In this document: positions 51,744 to 61,245 of the stretch, in pieces
How the letters are laid out: every line of letters begins with the position of its first letter
How positions within the stretch are numbered: position 1 is the stretch's first letter
NCBI GenBank assembly: GCA_024231855.1
Contig: JAAEQD010000246.1
Location: forward strand, 1 to 64,000
Reading direction: 5' to 3'
Length of the DNA: 64,000 nucleotides
Origin: Candidatus Zixiibacteriota bacterium
GTDB lineage: Bacteria > Zixibacteria > MSB-5A5 > UBA10806 > 4484-95
Program-made: the position numbers and the translations under genes
Notes under the pieces: model-generated
What the model was told of the DNA's origin: nothing
What the model saw: the letters and a program-made list of their open reading frames with translations, nothing else
Databases searched by the model: none

Positions 51744-53516
51744 ATGGAACAACAATTAGATGCACTTGAACACGAATTAGATTTAGTTGGCAGTCCATAT
51801 TTCCGGGAAGCCACCGATTTATTCAATTTTCTCATGAAGGCAGTTAAGGCAAAACTGGTCTATCCTTCAAGTTCAAAACTTCCCAGCCAATTTAAAGGGG
51901 AATTGGTTAAAAAAGCCGACGCGATTTTCACCGATATTGAGACGTTAAGCTATAAAATCTCATCAAACACAATAAATTACGGCGATAAGACTGTGTATGA
52001 ATCAACCAGTAGAACCGAAAACTTCGCCCATGTCCTGTTCCGTGATGGATTGATAGGCCTTGATTTCCATGAAGGCGTTAATGAGGATGAATTAGGGCGC
52101 TTGATTGACCTATTATCAAAAATGCTGCGGACCGTATATGTCGATGATGATCTGGCCACGCTGCTCTGGGAGGAAAATTTACAGGGTATAACCTATACGC
52201 TTATTGATGATGGTCTGGATATCGACACCGTGGAGTATTCCTCTAACATCCTTAAAAGCGATAGTGATTTCACCAACGATGATGTTCAATCGCTATATAT
52301 CGATGAAGGCGAAATTACTTTTGAAGATGATGATTTCGCTGATGCCGAGCATGAGTCCGGCCTCAGCAGCCATAGCAAGGCATATGCTCAGATGCCCCAG
52401 GAAACCGGTGAATTTCTAAATCGCATTACTGAATTCTCCAATGAAGAGGAAGATCAAATCGCCGATCTTTTAGTCGAAGATGCCAAGTTCGAACATACTG
52501 AATATCTAATAACCGTGGTTTTTGAAATCCTTGGTATGGAGAAAGAAATACCGGGGTACGTTGAAACTTTGGGCTTTGTAGGTAAAGTTCGGGATAACTT
52601 TATCGGCTTGGGCAATTTCGCCGGCGCTTCTGCTCTGTTAAAGCGAATGACCGAGATGTTGGAAGTGTTAAGCAATCTCAAGAGTTCAAGAGCCCAAAAA
52701 ATAGAGGGCTTTTTTCTGGATTGCGCGTCCAAAGACAAAATCGAGTCAATTACCGAAGCGGCTAATAATCTTAAAGATATTGACACCGAAGGGCTGATAT
52801 CATATCTGGAGCAACTTCCTTGGGCCGCAATCGACCCGCTTTTAACTAGTTTGGGAGATCTGAAATACTTTAAATCTCGCCGTGCCGTATGCAAGGTTTT
52901 GGCTGAAATCGGCAAGGATCAAATCGACCTGGTAGCTCGCGGTCTTGATGATGAGAGATGGTATGTCGTCCGCAATGTTGTTCAGGTATTGGGCGAAATC
53001 GGCATCCCAAGAGTAATCAACCATCTCAAGAAAACAATCCGGCACCCTGATTATCGGGTTCGTAAGGAAACGCTTAATGCCGCGGCCAGAATTACATCCT
53101 CTGAGGTTATCGATTTTATGATAATTGCGCTATCGGATCCAGATGTGAAAATCCAGTTGGGCAGTTTGGATTATTTAGCGCAAAATCATTGTGTTAGGGC
53201 TTTTCGAGCGATAGAACATATTGTAAAAGACAAGAAATTCAAAGACCGGCCGCCTGAGCAGGTTTTAAAATTCTATGAAGGCCTGGGGCTTCTTGGCCAG
53301 GATAAAGCGATGCCTTATTTGAAGCCACTAGCTACTAAACGACAGATATTTACTTCCAGTAAAGATGAGAGAATGAGAATTATCGCGATTAAGGCTCTGG
53401 GCTTGGTCAATACCGGCGAGGCTCACAAGATTTTAGTTAAGCTGACAAAAAGCAAGAATAATAAAATCGCTTCGACGGCCATGCGATCGGCAAGCCGCAA
53501 GAAGAGGATTAGCTAA
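51744..53516 (+). CDS. HEAT-repeat protein upstream of HD-GYP gene
   Basis: The 590-residue cytosolic protein has an N-terminal helical region (about 1-140, KLPSQFKGELVKKADAIFTDIETL) and a central acidic stretch (about 150-225, very rich in Asp and Glu, FTNDDVQSLYIDEGEITFEDDDFADAEHE). The C-terminal HEAT-like repeats are about 345-590 (RGLDDERWYVVRNVVQVLGEIGI, IRHPDYRVRKETLNAAARI, LSDPDVKIQLGSLDYLAQN, MRIIAIKALGLVNTGEAH). HEAT repeats bind proteins. The gene ends in TAA followed directly by the ATG of the HD-GYP gene, so it is translationally coupled. It is likely a partner or regulator of that protein. Confidence 0.8.
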   Translation: MEQQLDALEHELDLVGSPYFREATDLFNFLMKAVKAKLVYPSSSKLPSQFKGELVKKADAIFTDIETLSYKISSNTINYGDKTVYESTSRTENFAHVLFRDGLIGLDFHEGVNEDELGRLIDLLSKMLRTVYVDDDLATLLWEENLQGITYTLIDDGLDIDTVEYSSNILKSDSDFTNDDVQSLYIDEGEITFEDDDFADAEHESGLSSHSKAYAQMPQETGEFLNRITEFSNEEEDQIADLLVEDAKFEHTEYLITVVFEILGMEKEIPGYVETLGFVGKVRDNFIGLGNFAGASALLKRMTEMLEVLSNLKSSRAQKIEGFFLDCASKDKIESITEAANNLKDIDTEGLISYLEQLPWAAIDPLLTSLGDLKYFKSRRAVCKVLAEIGKDQIDLVARGLDDERWYVVRNVVQVLGEIGIPRVINHLKKTIRHPDYRVRKETLNAAARITSSEVIDFMIIALSDPDVKIQLGSLDYLAQNHCVRAFRAIEHIVKDKKFKDRPPEQVLKFYEGLGLLGQDKAMPYLKPLATKRQIFTSSKDERMRIIAIKALGLVNTGEAHKILVKLTKSKNNKIASTAMRSASRKKRIS

Positions 53517-54977
53517 ATGAACGAAATTAATAGCGAAAAACTTGCGAATAAACACGATGAAATGGAACAACGATTCACCAGACTTGGTCTGGATTTCTTG
53601 CGTTCATTGTATTCAACATTGAAAACCGCCTCGCTCTATGAAGCCAATAACAATCGCTATATATCACAGGCCGCCAAATTCAGGCAACATGTAGCCGAAG
53701 TTTTCACCGAAACTAAGTTAGTTTCTTTTGTCTTTAAGGATGGCTACTTCTTCCTAAATAATTTCAGAATTACCCTGGATACCTCGGATCAGGAAGCCTC
53801 GGAGTATTATATCGAGAAATTCAAGCGTGTGAGTATAGGTGGTTTTGAAATCAGTTTCAAAGCCGATGCCCGGGAAATTGACAAATTCATATTTTGTTTC
53901 AGCCACTTTAAAGCTACCGAAGATGTCGATGAATCGCATGAACTTTTCCGGGAAAAACTGGATAATCTCGCGATTGAGAATATAATCCCGGTGAAAATTG
54001 CCGAATCCGATAAGGAATTCGACCCGGCGAAAGATAAAGAATCGAAAACCAGGGCCAGGAAGGTGTTTTTTCAGGCTATCGGCGCGGTCCAGGATATAAT
54101 CAATCAAGCCAAAGCCGGGGCCACGATAAATTTGGCTAAAACCAAGCGGGTAGTGCAGAGTATGGTCGATCGAATAATCGAGGATGAACCGGCTATGATG
54201 GAACTAACGGTTCTGCATAACTTCGATAATTATACCTATATTCATTCGGTTAACGTATGCGTATTATCATTGATAATGGGCCATCGTTTGAAGCTGGACA
54301 AGAAGCGCTTATCCGATCTGGGAGTAGGCTCTCTGTTGCATGATATCGGTAAGGTCAATTTATCTATCGATCTGCTAAACAAATCCGCTCCGTATGACGA
54401 TTCGGATTGGCTACAGATGAGAATGCATCCCGTGTATGGCGTTAAAGCAATCATTAAAACTCGTGGAACCGATCGATCGTCTGTCAGGGCTATCGGGGCC
54501 GCGTATGAACATCATATTACATATACCGGCACCGGCTACCCGCAACTTCTGCAGAAACGGACACCCTGTTTGTTTGCCCAAATCGTCTCGATCTGCGACA
54601 CCTTCAACGCTATGACCTCGGGCCGGATATATCATAAAAGGCGGATGTCGGGCGACGAAGTGATCACGAATATGGTTAATCGGTCAGATATCGATTTCAA
54701 TCCGGTTCTTCTGAAGGTTTTTATCAATGTTATTGGCGTCTATCCGGTAGGCAGCGTTGTTCGATTAACCAACAATGAAGTCGCCATAGTATCCAGGACA
54801 AATCCCGAAAATCTGGAAAATCCCGAAGTTAAGGTTATTGCCGACCGTACCGGCTTGAAACCGATGGTGCAGGTGATTGATTTGTCAAAGGAAGCTACGG
54901 ACGGAGTACATATTCAAAGCGTTATCGACGGAGAGAAGTACAATATCGATCCGGCCAATTTTATCGACCTGGGATAA
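53517..54977 (+). CDS. HD-GYP domain phosphodiesterase
   Basis: The 486-residue protein has an N-terminal helical region (1-195) and an HD-GYP domain (about 225-400). The metal and catalytic residues are all visible: H243 (YIHSVNV), H275-D276 in SLLHDIGK with K279, H304, H332-H333 (YEHHITYTGTGYPQ), and G340-Y341-P342. Such proteins hydrolyse cyclic di-GMP and often control type IV pili and motility. GAGG lies upstream. The gene comes right before the sigma-54 pilin locus, so it may regulate pilus production or function. The N-terminal domain is not one I recognise. Confidence 0.92.
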   Translation: MNEINSEKLANKHDEMEQRFTRLGLDFLRSLYSTLKTASLYEANNNRYISQAAKFRQHVAEVFTETKLVSFVFKDGYFFLNNFRITLDTSDQEASEYYIEKFKRVSIGGFEISFKADAREIDKFIFCFSHFKATEDVDESHELFREKLDNLAIENIIPVKIAESDKEFDPAKDKESKTRARKVFFQAIGAVQDIINQAKAGATINLAKTKRVVQSMVDRIIEDEPAMMELTVLHNFDNYTYIHSVNVCVLSLIMGHRLKLDKKRLSDLGVGSLLHDIGKVNLSIDLLNKSAPYDDSDWLQMRMHPVYGVKAIIKTRGTDRSSVRAIGAAYEHHITYTGTGYPQLLQKRTPCLFAQIVSICDTFNAMTSGRIYHKRRMSGDEVITNMVNRSDIDFNPVLLKVFINVIGVYPVGSVVRLTNNEVAIVSRTNPENLENPEVKVIADRTGLKPMVQVIDLSKEATDGVHIQSVIDGEKYNIDPANFIDLG

Positions 54978-55181
54978 AAAATCCGATGAAAATCCACTTT
55001 GGTGAGAAATGATATTGCCCCAATGGCTATCTAGAAAGGGCTATAAAGTATGGGGGAATTCCAATATATCGATGCCATATGCCTTCACAAAAAACAACAT
55101 GATTTTATGATCACATCGTTAATGTTTTGGCGGTCAATCGGTTGCGCGCCTTTTTTATCAATCGATGTTTAATTGCGATGT

Positions 55182-55197
55182 TGGCATACAGGTTGCA
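55182..55197 (+). promoter_or_regulatory. Sigma-54 type promoter P1 (pilV-like gene)
   Basis: TGGCATACAGGTTGCA has the GG (55183) and GC (55195) of -24/-12 promoters exactly 12 bases apart. It lies about 29 bp before the ATG at 55226. Confidence 0.7.
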
Positions 55198-55225
55198 TGA
55201 AAGAAATGTCAGGAAGGTGAAAAAA

Positions 55226-55582
55226 ATGAGAAAAAAACTAATGAATAAAAAAGGCTTCACACTACTTGAAGTCCTGGTAGGAATGATAATACTGTCGGCG
55301 GGCATGCTTCTTTTATTGCCCATGATGGTAGTATCGATGCAGGCCAATGATTTCGCGCGAGGCTTTACTGAGGCTTCAATGCTTATTAAAGAGAAGATGG
55401 AAGAACTCAAAAACATGAGTATTCCCATATCGGGGGCTGATTCTGTCGGAGTAGTCAATAGAACCTGGACAGTCACCGATGCCGGTAATAATCTTAGGCG
55501 TCTGCTGGTGAATATCGACTGGATCGACAAAGAAGGCAAGGCCCGGTCAAGCAGCATGATGTCGTATATGATGGTAGATTGA
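55226..55582 (+). CDS. Type IV pilin-like protein, PilV-like
   Basis: The 118-residue protein starts at the ATG at 55226, with AAGGTG upstream; the longer frame would read through the sigma-54 site. It has the prepilin leader MRKKLMNKKG, the GFTLLEVLVGMIILSAGMLLLL helix with cleavage after Gly and the E at +5, and a short globular part with SMLIKEKMEELKN. This is the PilV/minor pseudopilin type, and it overlaps the next pilin gene region on the same transcript. It is a likely minor subunit of a type IV pilus or secretion pseudopilus. Confidence 0.88.
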   Translation: MRKKLMNKKGFTLLEVLVGMIILSAGMLLLLPMMVVSMQANDFARGFTEASMLIKEKMEELKNMSIPISGADSVGVVNRTWTVTDAGNNLRRLLVNIDWIDKEGKARSSSMMSYMMVD

Positions 55583-55596
55583 TAGGCGGTGATAAC

Positions 55597-56412
55597 ATGA
55601 GAAACATTAAAAACAGTAAAGGTTTTACGCTACTTGAGTTACTGATCAGCGCCGCAATCTCGATTGTTGTTGTCGGCGCGGCGCTCAGTGTTTACCTGGC
55701 CCAGCATAAACATATGATAGTCCAGGACCAGATCTCCGACATGCAGCTAAATGTCAGGGCCGGCATGCAGGAACTTTCCACCAAGATCAGGATGGCCGGC
55801 TATAATGTGCCGACGGGATTGGACGCGATTCAAGCGTATAATACGAATCCTGACTCGATTGTGGTGATGTACGACACCGAATTACTTGAGGGTGTGACAA
55901 TCAATCACGCTATGCCTCAACCTTCAGCCGAGCTTCGCTGTGACGGCGATATATCGCCGCTTCAAGACGATCAATGGGCCTATATATATAATCCTACTAC
56001 GCAATCCGGCGAATTTTTCCTGATCACTCATGTTCAGGTTGCCGCTGGCCATATACAACATAATACTATGCCACTATCTACGACGTACCCTGTGGGCAGT
56101 ATTATAATGGCGATGGAAGCTTCGAAATACTTCGTCGATGCCACTACCGATCCCGATCATCCGCGTCTGATGGTTCAGAATTTCAGCGATACACCTCAGA
56201 TATATTCAGATAACATCACCGATCTTCAATTTCAATATGTGCTCTCATCCGGGGCTACCGTCGATGTGCCGCCAATGTCCAGTATGATTCGTGAGGTCGT
56301 TATCAATATGGATGCGCGGACAGAACGAACCGATGAAGTCCTCGATGGTGATGGATATCGGACACGAACACTACAAACCAAAGTCATGGTAAGGAACCTG
56401 GGTATCAATTAA
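55597..56412 (+). CDS. Type IV pilin-like protein, PilW-like
   Basis: The 271-residue protein begins at the ATG at 55597, preceded by GGCGGTGAT. The leader MRNIKNSKG precedes the N-terminal methylation helix FTLLELLISAAISIVVVGAALSVYLA. A large C-terminal domain of about 230 residues has PilW character (HKHMIVQDQISDMQLNVRAGMQELSTKIRMAGYNVP, and a final TRTLQTKVMVRNLG). It is 14 bp after the pilV-like gene and so in the same operon. Both are minor subunits that probably start pilus assembly. Confidence 0.85.
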   Translation: MRNIKNSKGFTLLELLISAAISIVVVGAALSVYLAQHKHMIVQDQISDMQLNVRAGMQELSTKIRMAGYNVPTGLDAIQAYNTNPDSIVVMYDTELLEGVTINHAMPQPSAELRCDGDISPLQDDQWAYIYNPTTQSGEFFLITHVQVAAGHIQHNTMPLSTTYPVGSIIMAMEASKYFVDATTDPDHPRLMVQNFSDTPQIYSDNITDLQFQYVLSSGATVDVPPMSSMIREVVINMDARTERTDEVLDGDGYRTRTLQTKVMVRNLGIN

Positions 56413-56430
56413 TCTAATAATAGTATCATC

Positions 56431-56477
56431 TGCTGATCGCGGATTTGTCGAAACACCGACGTATTCCGCGATCAGCA
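56431..56477 (+). terminator. Long hairpin after the pilW-like gene
   Basis: TGCTGATCGCGGA (56431-56443) and TCCGCGATCAGCA (56465-56477) form a perfect 13-bp stem around a 21-nt loop that itself contains GTCG...CGAC. A T-rich tract follows. It is probably a terminator or an attenuator between the pilW-like gene and the 64-aa gene. Confidence 0.6.
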
Positions 56478-56528
56478 TTTATTTTATATCAATGCAAAAT
56501 TAAATCAGCAGAAAATAGAGGGAGAATA

Positions 56529-56723
56529 ATGCTGACTTTAGAGAAACAAACAAAGCTTCCTAAAAACGATGTACCGATTATAAATATCCCCGAACTCTGT
56601 GTCGGTCCTTTAACCGGGCCAAGCGGCGAGACTAGTAAGATTCATTGCCGCCAGAACAAACGGGGTACCGCGCATATCCATATCGGACCAAAATCAAATT
56701 CCAAATCATTTCTTGAACTTTAA
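56529..56723 (+). CDS. Small protein of unknown function (64 aa)
   Basis: The ATG at 56529 has AGGGAG seven bases upstream. The 64 residues read MLTLEKQTKLPKNDVPIINI, then PELCVGPLTGPSGETSKIHC and RQNKRGTAHIHIGPKSNSK. The segment with C-V-G-P-L-T and H-C-R-Q-N-K plus HIHIG could be a small metal site. No family is recognised. It lies between two hairpins (56431-56477 and 56750-56778), so it has its own short transcript inside the pilin region. Confidence 0.6.
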   Translation: MLTLEKQTKLPKNDVPIINIPELCVGPLTGPSGETSKIHCRQNKRGTAHIHIGPKSNSKSFLEL

Positions 56724-56749
56724 TAATTTTCGTATAACTAAGAGATTAT

Positions 56750-56778
56750 AAATCCCTCAAGCTTTTGAGGGATTTTTA
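56750..56778 (+). terminator. Rho-independent terminator
   Basis: AAATCCCTCAA and TTGAGGGATTT form a perfect stem with a short loop and a following T-run, ending the transcript of the 64-aa gene. Confidence 0.85.
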
Positions 56779-57024
56779 TTTATATATTGTTGAATTTAGG
56801 AGCGTTTCGCCCGTAATCGGGCATATTTTTCATCTAACCGATAACGTAATAGTTTATGAGTTATTAAGTTGCGTATTTTTCCTATTGGGTTTTTCCCATA
56901 CATCTTTGTCAGTTCACAATAAAACTATTACATCACTTATTAATTAGTCCGGAAATCCCGGCTGTTGTGCCACTAAACTCTTGATATTTATAGGATTAGA
57001 GAATATTGAATTCACCGGTCCGCT

Positions 57025-57040
57025 TGGCATTGTATTTGCA
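57025..57040 (+). promoter_or_regulatory. Sigma-54 type promoter P2 (first PilX-like gene)
   Basis: TGGCATTGTATTTGCA, with GG at 57026 and GC at 57038, is an exact -24/-12 match. The start would fall about 29 bp before the ATG at 57079. Confidence 0.8.
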
Positions 57041-57078
57041 CTTATGATAGAAAAATCAATAATTGGAAAGGACATAAC

Positions 57079-58815
57079 ATGGCACAAAAACTAAAAAACG
57101 AATCAGGGATTGTACTTCTGGTCTGTCTGGCAATCCTGTTCATGTTATCGTTGATAGGTATTGCCTCGATTACTACATCAAACAACGATATGCAAATTGC
57201 CGAAAATGAAAGCCGGGCCACCGGGGCATTCTATGCCGCCGAATCGGGCCTGGAGATGGCCGCGGCCGCGATAACAACCAGTTATGAGGCATCCGGTGTC
57301 CCACCTGATCCTTTGCCGTCGGGTTCCGCCGAAGAATTGCATTACATATACAAATACACGACAAGCGATGACGGACCGGCAGTAAATAAACAACTTAGTG
57401 ATGGCTCTTATAAGGGCTTGTATGGCCTGATGAAGACGTTTACCGTAAACTCATTCGGCATCGATAATGCCAGCAACTCCGGTGTCGAGCTTCAAATGCA
57501 AGTCAGTGACGCCCTTATTCCCTTATTCCAATTCGCCGTATTTTATGAATATGATCTGGAAATCGCCAACCAGCCGATAATGACTCTTGGCGGCAGGGTT
57601 CACACTAATGGCGATATGTACCTAAACACATGGTCGGATTTATACCTTGATTCATATGTTACGGCCGCCGGCGATATTTATCATGGCATGAAAAGCGGTT
57701 CGAACTTAAGCGCTACTTCAAATGATGTCTGGATTAAGGATGAAGATGGAAATTACCAGTCGATGAAAAACGCCGATAATTCGTTTCTGGATTCCGATGA
57801 AGATAATTGGGTCAATGAATCACTCAATCGCTGGGATGGCCAGATTGAAGACGGTAATCATGGTATCACCGAACTTTACATGCCGGTGGTCAGCGATGGC
57901 GATCCGACCCGCATGATCGACCCGGATAATGGCGGCAGCAATCCCAGTAGCTACGAGAATCAGGCCGGCTTGAAATTCATAGGCGGCAATGCTTATTATA
58001 AGCAGGTAAATGGAACATGGCTAAATGTCACGGGCTCATTAACAGCTAGCGGCGCTTTGAGTCTTGCCCCCGCTGGGCCTCAATTCCACGATGACCGGGA
58101 AGGCAAAGACGTGTATGCCTATGATATCAATATGGATAGATTGAACTCATCGGGCTATTTCCCGTCAAATGGCATTATTTACGCTTCATATGATTATCCA
58201 AACAACAATTCTTATCTGGTCGGCATAAGGCTTTTGGATGGTGAGGAATTGAACGGCGATTTAACTGTGGCAACAGATCTACCTCTATATACTCATGGCG
58301 ATTTTAATACGGTAAATAAAAAGGCCGCCTCATTAATGTGCGATGCTTACACTGCTCTTTCAAACAACTGGAGTGACGGCAATAGCTGGACTGGCAACAA
58401 ATGGCATCGTCAAGCAAACGATACGGAAGTAAACGCCAGCTATATTGCCGGAAGTACCGAAACCGGCGCTTCCGGTCATACTTTTAACGGCGGCTTTAAC
58501 AACCTGGCCAGATTTCTCGAAGACTGGGGCAATGAGGAATTCAAATGGAGAGGCTCGGCGGCTAATCTATGGTATTCCCGAAAGGCTGATGAAGCGTGGC
58601 GCGTACCGGGCGGCGGGTACTATACGCCACCCGATCGTAACTGGGCATTTGATGAGGACCTGCTCGATATCAATAAGCTGCCTCCGGGTACGCCGATGGT
58701 CAATATCGTCCAGCGCCTGAACTGGTCGCAGAAAATCAGCCATAACCTGGCGTATAATGATGGTGAGGAAGCGGAAAACGGCAACGGGAATGGCAACGGT
58801 AACGGCAATAATTAA
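57079..58815 (+). CDS. Giant PilX-like pseudopilin / adhesin, paralogue 1
   Basis: The 578-residue protein opens with MAQKLKNESGIVLLVCLAIL and continues FMLSLIGIASITTSNNDMQIAENESRATGAFYAAESGLE, a PilX/type IV pseudopilin-like N terminus with a conserved hydrophobic helix and the AAESGLE pattern. The rest is unusually large for PilX (about 510 residues) and beta-rich. It has motifs shared with its two neighbours: GGRVHTNGDMYL, YVTAAGDIYHGM, DGNYQSMKNADNSFLDS, VEDGNHGI-like IEDGNHGITELYMPV, and the C terminus LPPGTPMVNIVQRLNWSQKI. The tail is (GN)n: ENGNGNGNGNGNN. I read it as a secreted fibre tip or adhesin of a type IV pilus-like machine. A sigma-54 promoter and identical terminator flank it. 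Confidence 0.8.
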   Translation: MAQKLKNESGIVLLVCLAILFMLSLIGIASITTSNNDMQIAENESRATGAFYAAESGLEMAAAAITTSYEASGVPPDPLPSGSAEELHYIYKYTTSDDGPAVNKQLSDGSYKGLYGLMKTFTVNSFGIDNASNSGVELQMQVSDALIPLFQFAVFYEYDLEIANQPIMTLGGRVHTNGDMYLNTWSDLYLDSYVTAAGDIYHGMKSGSNLSATSNDVWIKDEDGNYQSMKNADNSFLDSDEDNWVNESLNRWDGQIEDGNHGITELYMPVVSDGDPTRMIDPDNGGSNPSSYENQAGLKFIGGNAYYKQVNGTWLNVTGSLTASGALSLAPAGPQFHDDREGKDVYAYDINMDRLNSSGYFPSNGIIYASYDYPNNNSYLVGIRLLDGEELNGDLTVATDLPLYTHGDFNTVNKKAASLMCDAYTALSNNWSDGNSWTGNKWHRQANDTEVNASYIAGSTETGASGHTFNGGFNNLARFLEDWGNEEFKWRGSAANLWYSRKADEAWRVPGGGYYTPPDRNWAFDEDLLDINKLPPGTPMVNIVQRLNWSQKISHNLAYNDGEEAENGNGNGNGNGNN

Positions 58816-58843
58816 CTTTTAAATAAAAATATCCTGTCTCAAG

Positions 58844-58868
58844 GCCGGGGAGAAATCCCCGGCTTTTT
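58844..58868 (+). terminator. Terminator of PilX-like paralogue 1
   Basis: GCCGGGG and CCCCGGC form a 7-bp stem with loop AGAAAT, followed by TTTTT. The whole block from AAATAAAAATATCCTGTCTC through the stem is repeated after both other paralogues. Confidence 0.9.
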
Positions 58869-59169
58869 ATTTGCCCTAAATCAGAGGTTGCGTCAGATTA
58901 CGACCTGATAGAGATTTGCAGGAGGATCACGCTCCGACAAGAACTGTCTGGAGATACGACATGGAACATGCTGTCCTGTTTAATTATGTAACATGTTATT
59001 TGGTAACAAGTTGTGGTGTTGACTATTGTCTCTGCACAATACTTTTGGTTGTTTTCCTATACAATCAAATAAAAATGACAAATAAATTATTATATTATTA
59101 ATGATACTATCCCACTAATCCCATGATAATCAATGGATTAAAATAAAATATTTTAGTTGAAGGGCCGCC

Positions 59170-59185
59170 AGGCATCGTTTTTGCA
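59170..59185 (+). promoter_or_regulatory. Sigma-54 type promoter P3 (second PilX-like gene)
   Basis: AGGCATCGTTTTTGCA, with GG at 59171 and GC at 59183, keeps the exact 12-base spacing. The first base departs from the TGGCA consensus. A short open frame at 58916-59101 in this gene-free stretch is not convincing as a gene. Confidence 0.75.
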
Positions 59186-59230
59186 TTAGATACATCATGA
59201 ATATCAACATTATCACTGGGGGAATATTGC

Positions 59231-60898
59231 ATGACACAAAAACTTAATAACGAATCCGGGATTGTATTACTTGTATGCCTGTCAATCCTGTTTATGTTGT
59301 CGTTGATAGGAATTGCCTCAATGTCGACATCAAACAACGATATGCAAATCGCTGAAAACGAAAGCCGGGCAACCGGGGCATTTTATGCGGCCGAGGCCGG
59401 TCTTGAAAAAGCCGCCGCCTCTATCGTTACACATTATCAGGCCTCGGGAACTCCGCCTGATCCATTGCCAATCGGCACAGAATCGGAATTACATTATACA
59501 TATGGCTATGCTACTATCGATAATGGCCCCGCGGTCAATAAAACGCTTAACGCCGGTAGCTATAAGGGCCTTTACGGCTCGGTGAAATCATTTACGATTA
59601 ATTCGTTAGGAGTTGATAACAGCTCCGCCTCGGGTGTAGAACTGGAAATGCAAATCAGCGACGCGCTCATCCCTCTTTTCCAATTCGCGGTATTTTATGA
59701 GAATGATCTCGAAATCGGCCCCGGGCCGAATATGACGCTTGGCGGACGGGTCCATACCAATAGCGATATGTATCTTGTAACCGGAAGCGATCTCTATATC
59801 GATTCATATATGACCGCTGCCGGTGACATCTTTCATGGAATCGGCACCGTGGTTAACAATAACGATATCTGGATAAAAGATGATAATGGGAACTATCAAT
59901 CGATGCGAAATGCCGATAATACATTCCTCGATTCAAATGATCCCAATTGGGTGACCGAATCGATGAATCGTTGGGGTGGATGTGTCGAGGATGGAAATCA
60001 TGGCATTACGGAACTCAGGATGGAAGTCGTATCCGACGGCGACGCGACGAATATAATCGATAGATATGACAACGGTAATAATCCTTCCAGCTATGAAAAT
60101 GATGCCGGACTAAAAGTAATCGATGGTCAGGCATATTTCAAATCCGGCAACAATTGGATGAATGTTACGGGTAATATGATCGCCGGCGGTATTCTCACGT
60201 CTGGAACTTTCTATGATGCCCGCGAAGGTCAAACTGTTAATTCTATTGATATTGATATCGATAAGCTAAACAGCTCGGCATATTTTCCATCGAATGGCAT
60301 TGTCTATTGCTCAACTGTGGACAATGGCGCTTCCGTGGCCGCGGTCAGGTTGAAAAACGGCCAGAAATTAGCTGATGGTTTGACTGTTGCCACGGATAAT
60401 CCGCTTTATACACTTGGCGACTACAACACGGTAAATAAAAAACCGGCGGCCCTGATAGCCGATGCGGTTACAATCCTTTCAAATAACTGGGATGATGCCA
60501 ATAGCGGATTAGGCCTTGGAAGTAGAACGGCATCGCCTACACAAATGAACGCGTCATATATGACCGGCAATACATTAACGATTCCCGATGGCCATGGTTA
60601 TAATGGTGGGTTGGAAAATCTGCCGAGGTTTTTAGAAAACTGGAGCGGGAAAGACTTTACCTGGAGAGGTTCGGCTGTGGACCTTTGGTATTCGCGCCAG
60701 GCCAATTCGGATTGGGGAGGCGGATATTACAACGCCCCAAATCGTGACTGGGCTTTCGACCCGGACTTGCTGGATATCGATAAATTGCCCCCGGGAACAC
60801 CGTTAGTGAATATCGTTCAACGTATGAACTGGAGCCAAAAAATCGCTCATTGGATTCCCGATGAGTCCGGTAATGGCAACGGTAACGGCAATAATTAA
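59231..60898 (+). CDS. Giant PilX-like pseudopilin / adhesin, paralogue 2
   Basis: The 555-residue protein is a clear paralogue of the previous gene: MTQKLNNESGIVLLVCLSIL, then FMLSLIGIASMSTSNNDMQIAENESRATGAFYAAEAGLE. The same internal marks occur in order: GGRVHTNSDMYL, YMTAAGDIFHGI, DNGNYQSMRNADNTFLDS, VEDGNHGITELRMEV, LENLPRFLENWSGKDFTWRGSAVDLWYSRQ and LPPGTPLVNIVQRMNWSQKI. The tail is NGNGNGNN. Identity to paralogue 1 is about 60 percent by eye over the aligned parts, while the leader is nearly identical. A sigma-54 promoter lies upstream and a conserved terminator downstream. It appears to be the product of a tandem duplication. Confidence 0.8.
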   Translation: MTQKLNNESGIVLLVCLSILFMLSLIGIASMSTSNNDMQIAENESRATGAFYAAEAGLEKAAASIVTHYQASGTPPDPLPIGTESELHYTYGYATIDNGPAVNKTLNAGSYKGLYGSVKSFTINSLGVDNSSASGVELEMQISDALIPLFQFAVFYENDLEIGPGPNMTLGGRVHTNSDMYLVTGSDLYIDSYMTAAGDIFHGIGTVVNNNDIWIKDDNGNYQSMRNADNTFLDSNDPNWVTESMNRWGGCVEDGNHGITELRMEVVSDGDATNIIDRYDNGNNPSSYENDAGLKVIDGQAYFKSGNNWMNVTGNMIAGGILTSGTFYDAREGQTVNSIDIDIDKLNSSAYFPSNGIVYCSTVDNGASVAAVRLKNGQKLADGLTVATDNPLYTLGDYNTVNKKPAALIADAVTILSNNWDDANSGLGLGSRTASPTQMNASYMTGNTLTIPDGHGYNGGLENLPRFLENWSGKDFTWRGSAVDLWYSRQANSDWGGGYYNAPNRDWAFDPDLLDIDKLPPGTPLVNIVQRMNWSQKIAHWIPDESGNGNGNGNN

Positions 60899-60926
60899 CT
60901 ATAAATAAAAATATCCTGTCTCAAGG

Positions 60927-60950
60927 CCGGGGAGAAATCCCCGGTTTTTT
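60927..60950 (+). terminator. Terminator of PilX-like paralogue 2
   Basis: CCGGGG and CCCCGG with loop AGAAAT are followed by six T. The upstream ~25 nt match those of the other two terminators. Confidence 0.9.
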
Positions 60951-61181
60951 ATTAGCTGAAATTTAGTTTAAAACCAAACCTGAATCTCTAAAATAAGATA
61001 ATAACTATTTCTATAGCAACAAGTTGATGGATTATACAATTGGGATTTTCCTATATTTCAGGCTCTGAATACTATAGCTTTTTGCAAAATGCGAAAAGGA
61101 TTTGGATGAAATTCCTTAAAAATTAATGCGCTAGTTTTGCAACTGTTTGACGTATAGGCCGTTACAAATCCCGGGTTTGAA

Positions 61182-61197
61182 AGGCATCGATTTTGCA
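61182..61197 (+). promoter_or_regulatory. Sigma-54 type promoter P4 (third PilX-like gene)
   Basis: AGGCATCGATTTTGCA, with GG at 61183 and GC at 61195, keeps the exact spacing. Its hexamer AGGCAT and the TTTTGCA end match those of P3. The rest of the gene-free stretch 60951-61245 has no gene that I can see. Confidence 0.75.
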
Positions 61198-61245
61198 ATA
61201 CGTTTAGTAGTTGAAAACAATAAACCATTTTAAGGGGAAATAATA

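Noticed and set aside
58916-59101. Plus-strand 61-codon frame between paralogues 1 and 2
   Set aside because: No family, no good ribosome site, and it sits in the untranslated region between a terminator and a sigma-54 promoter.
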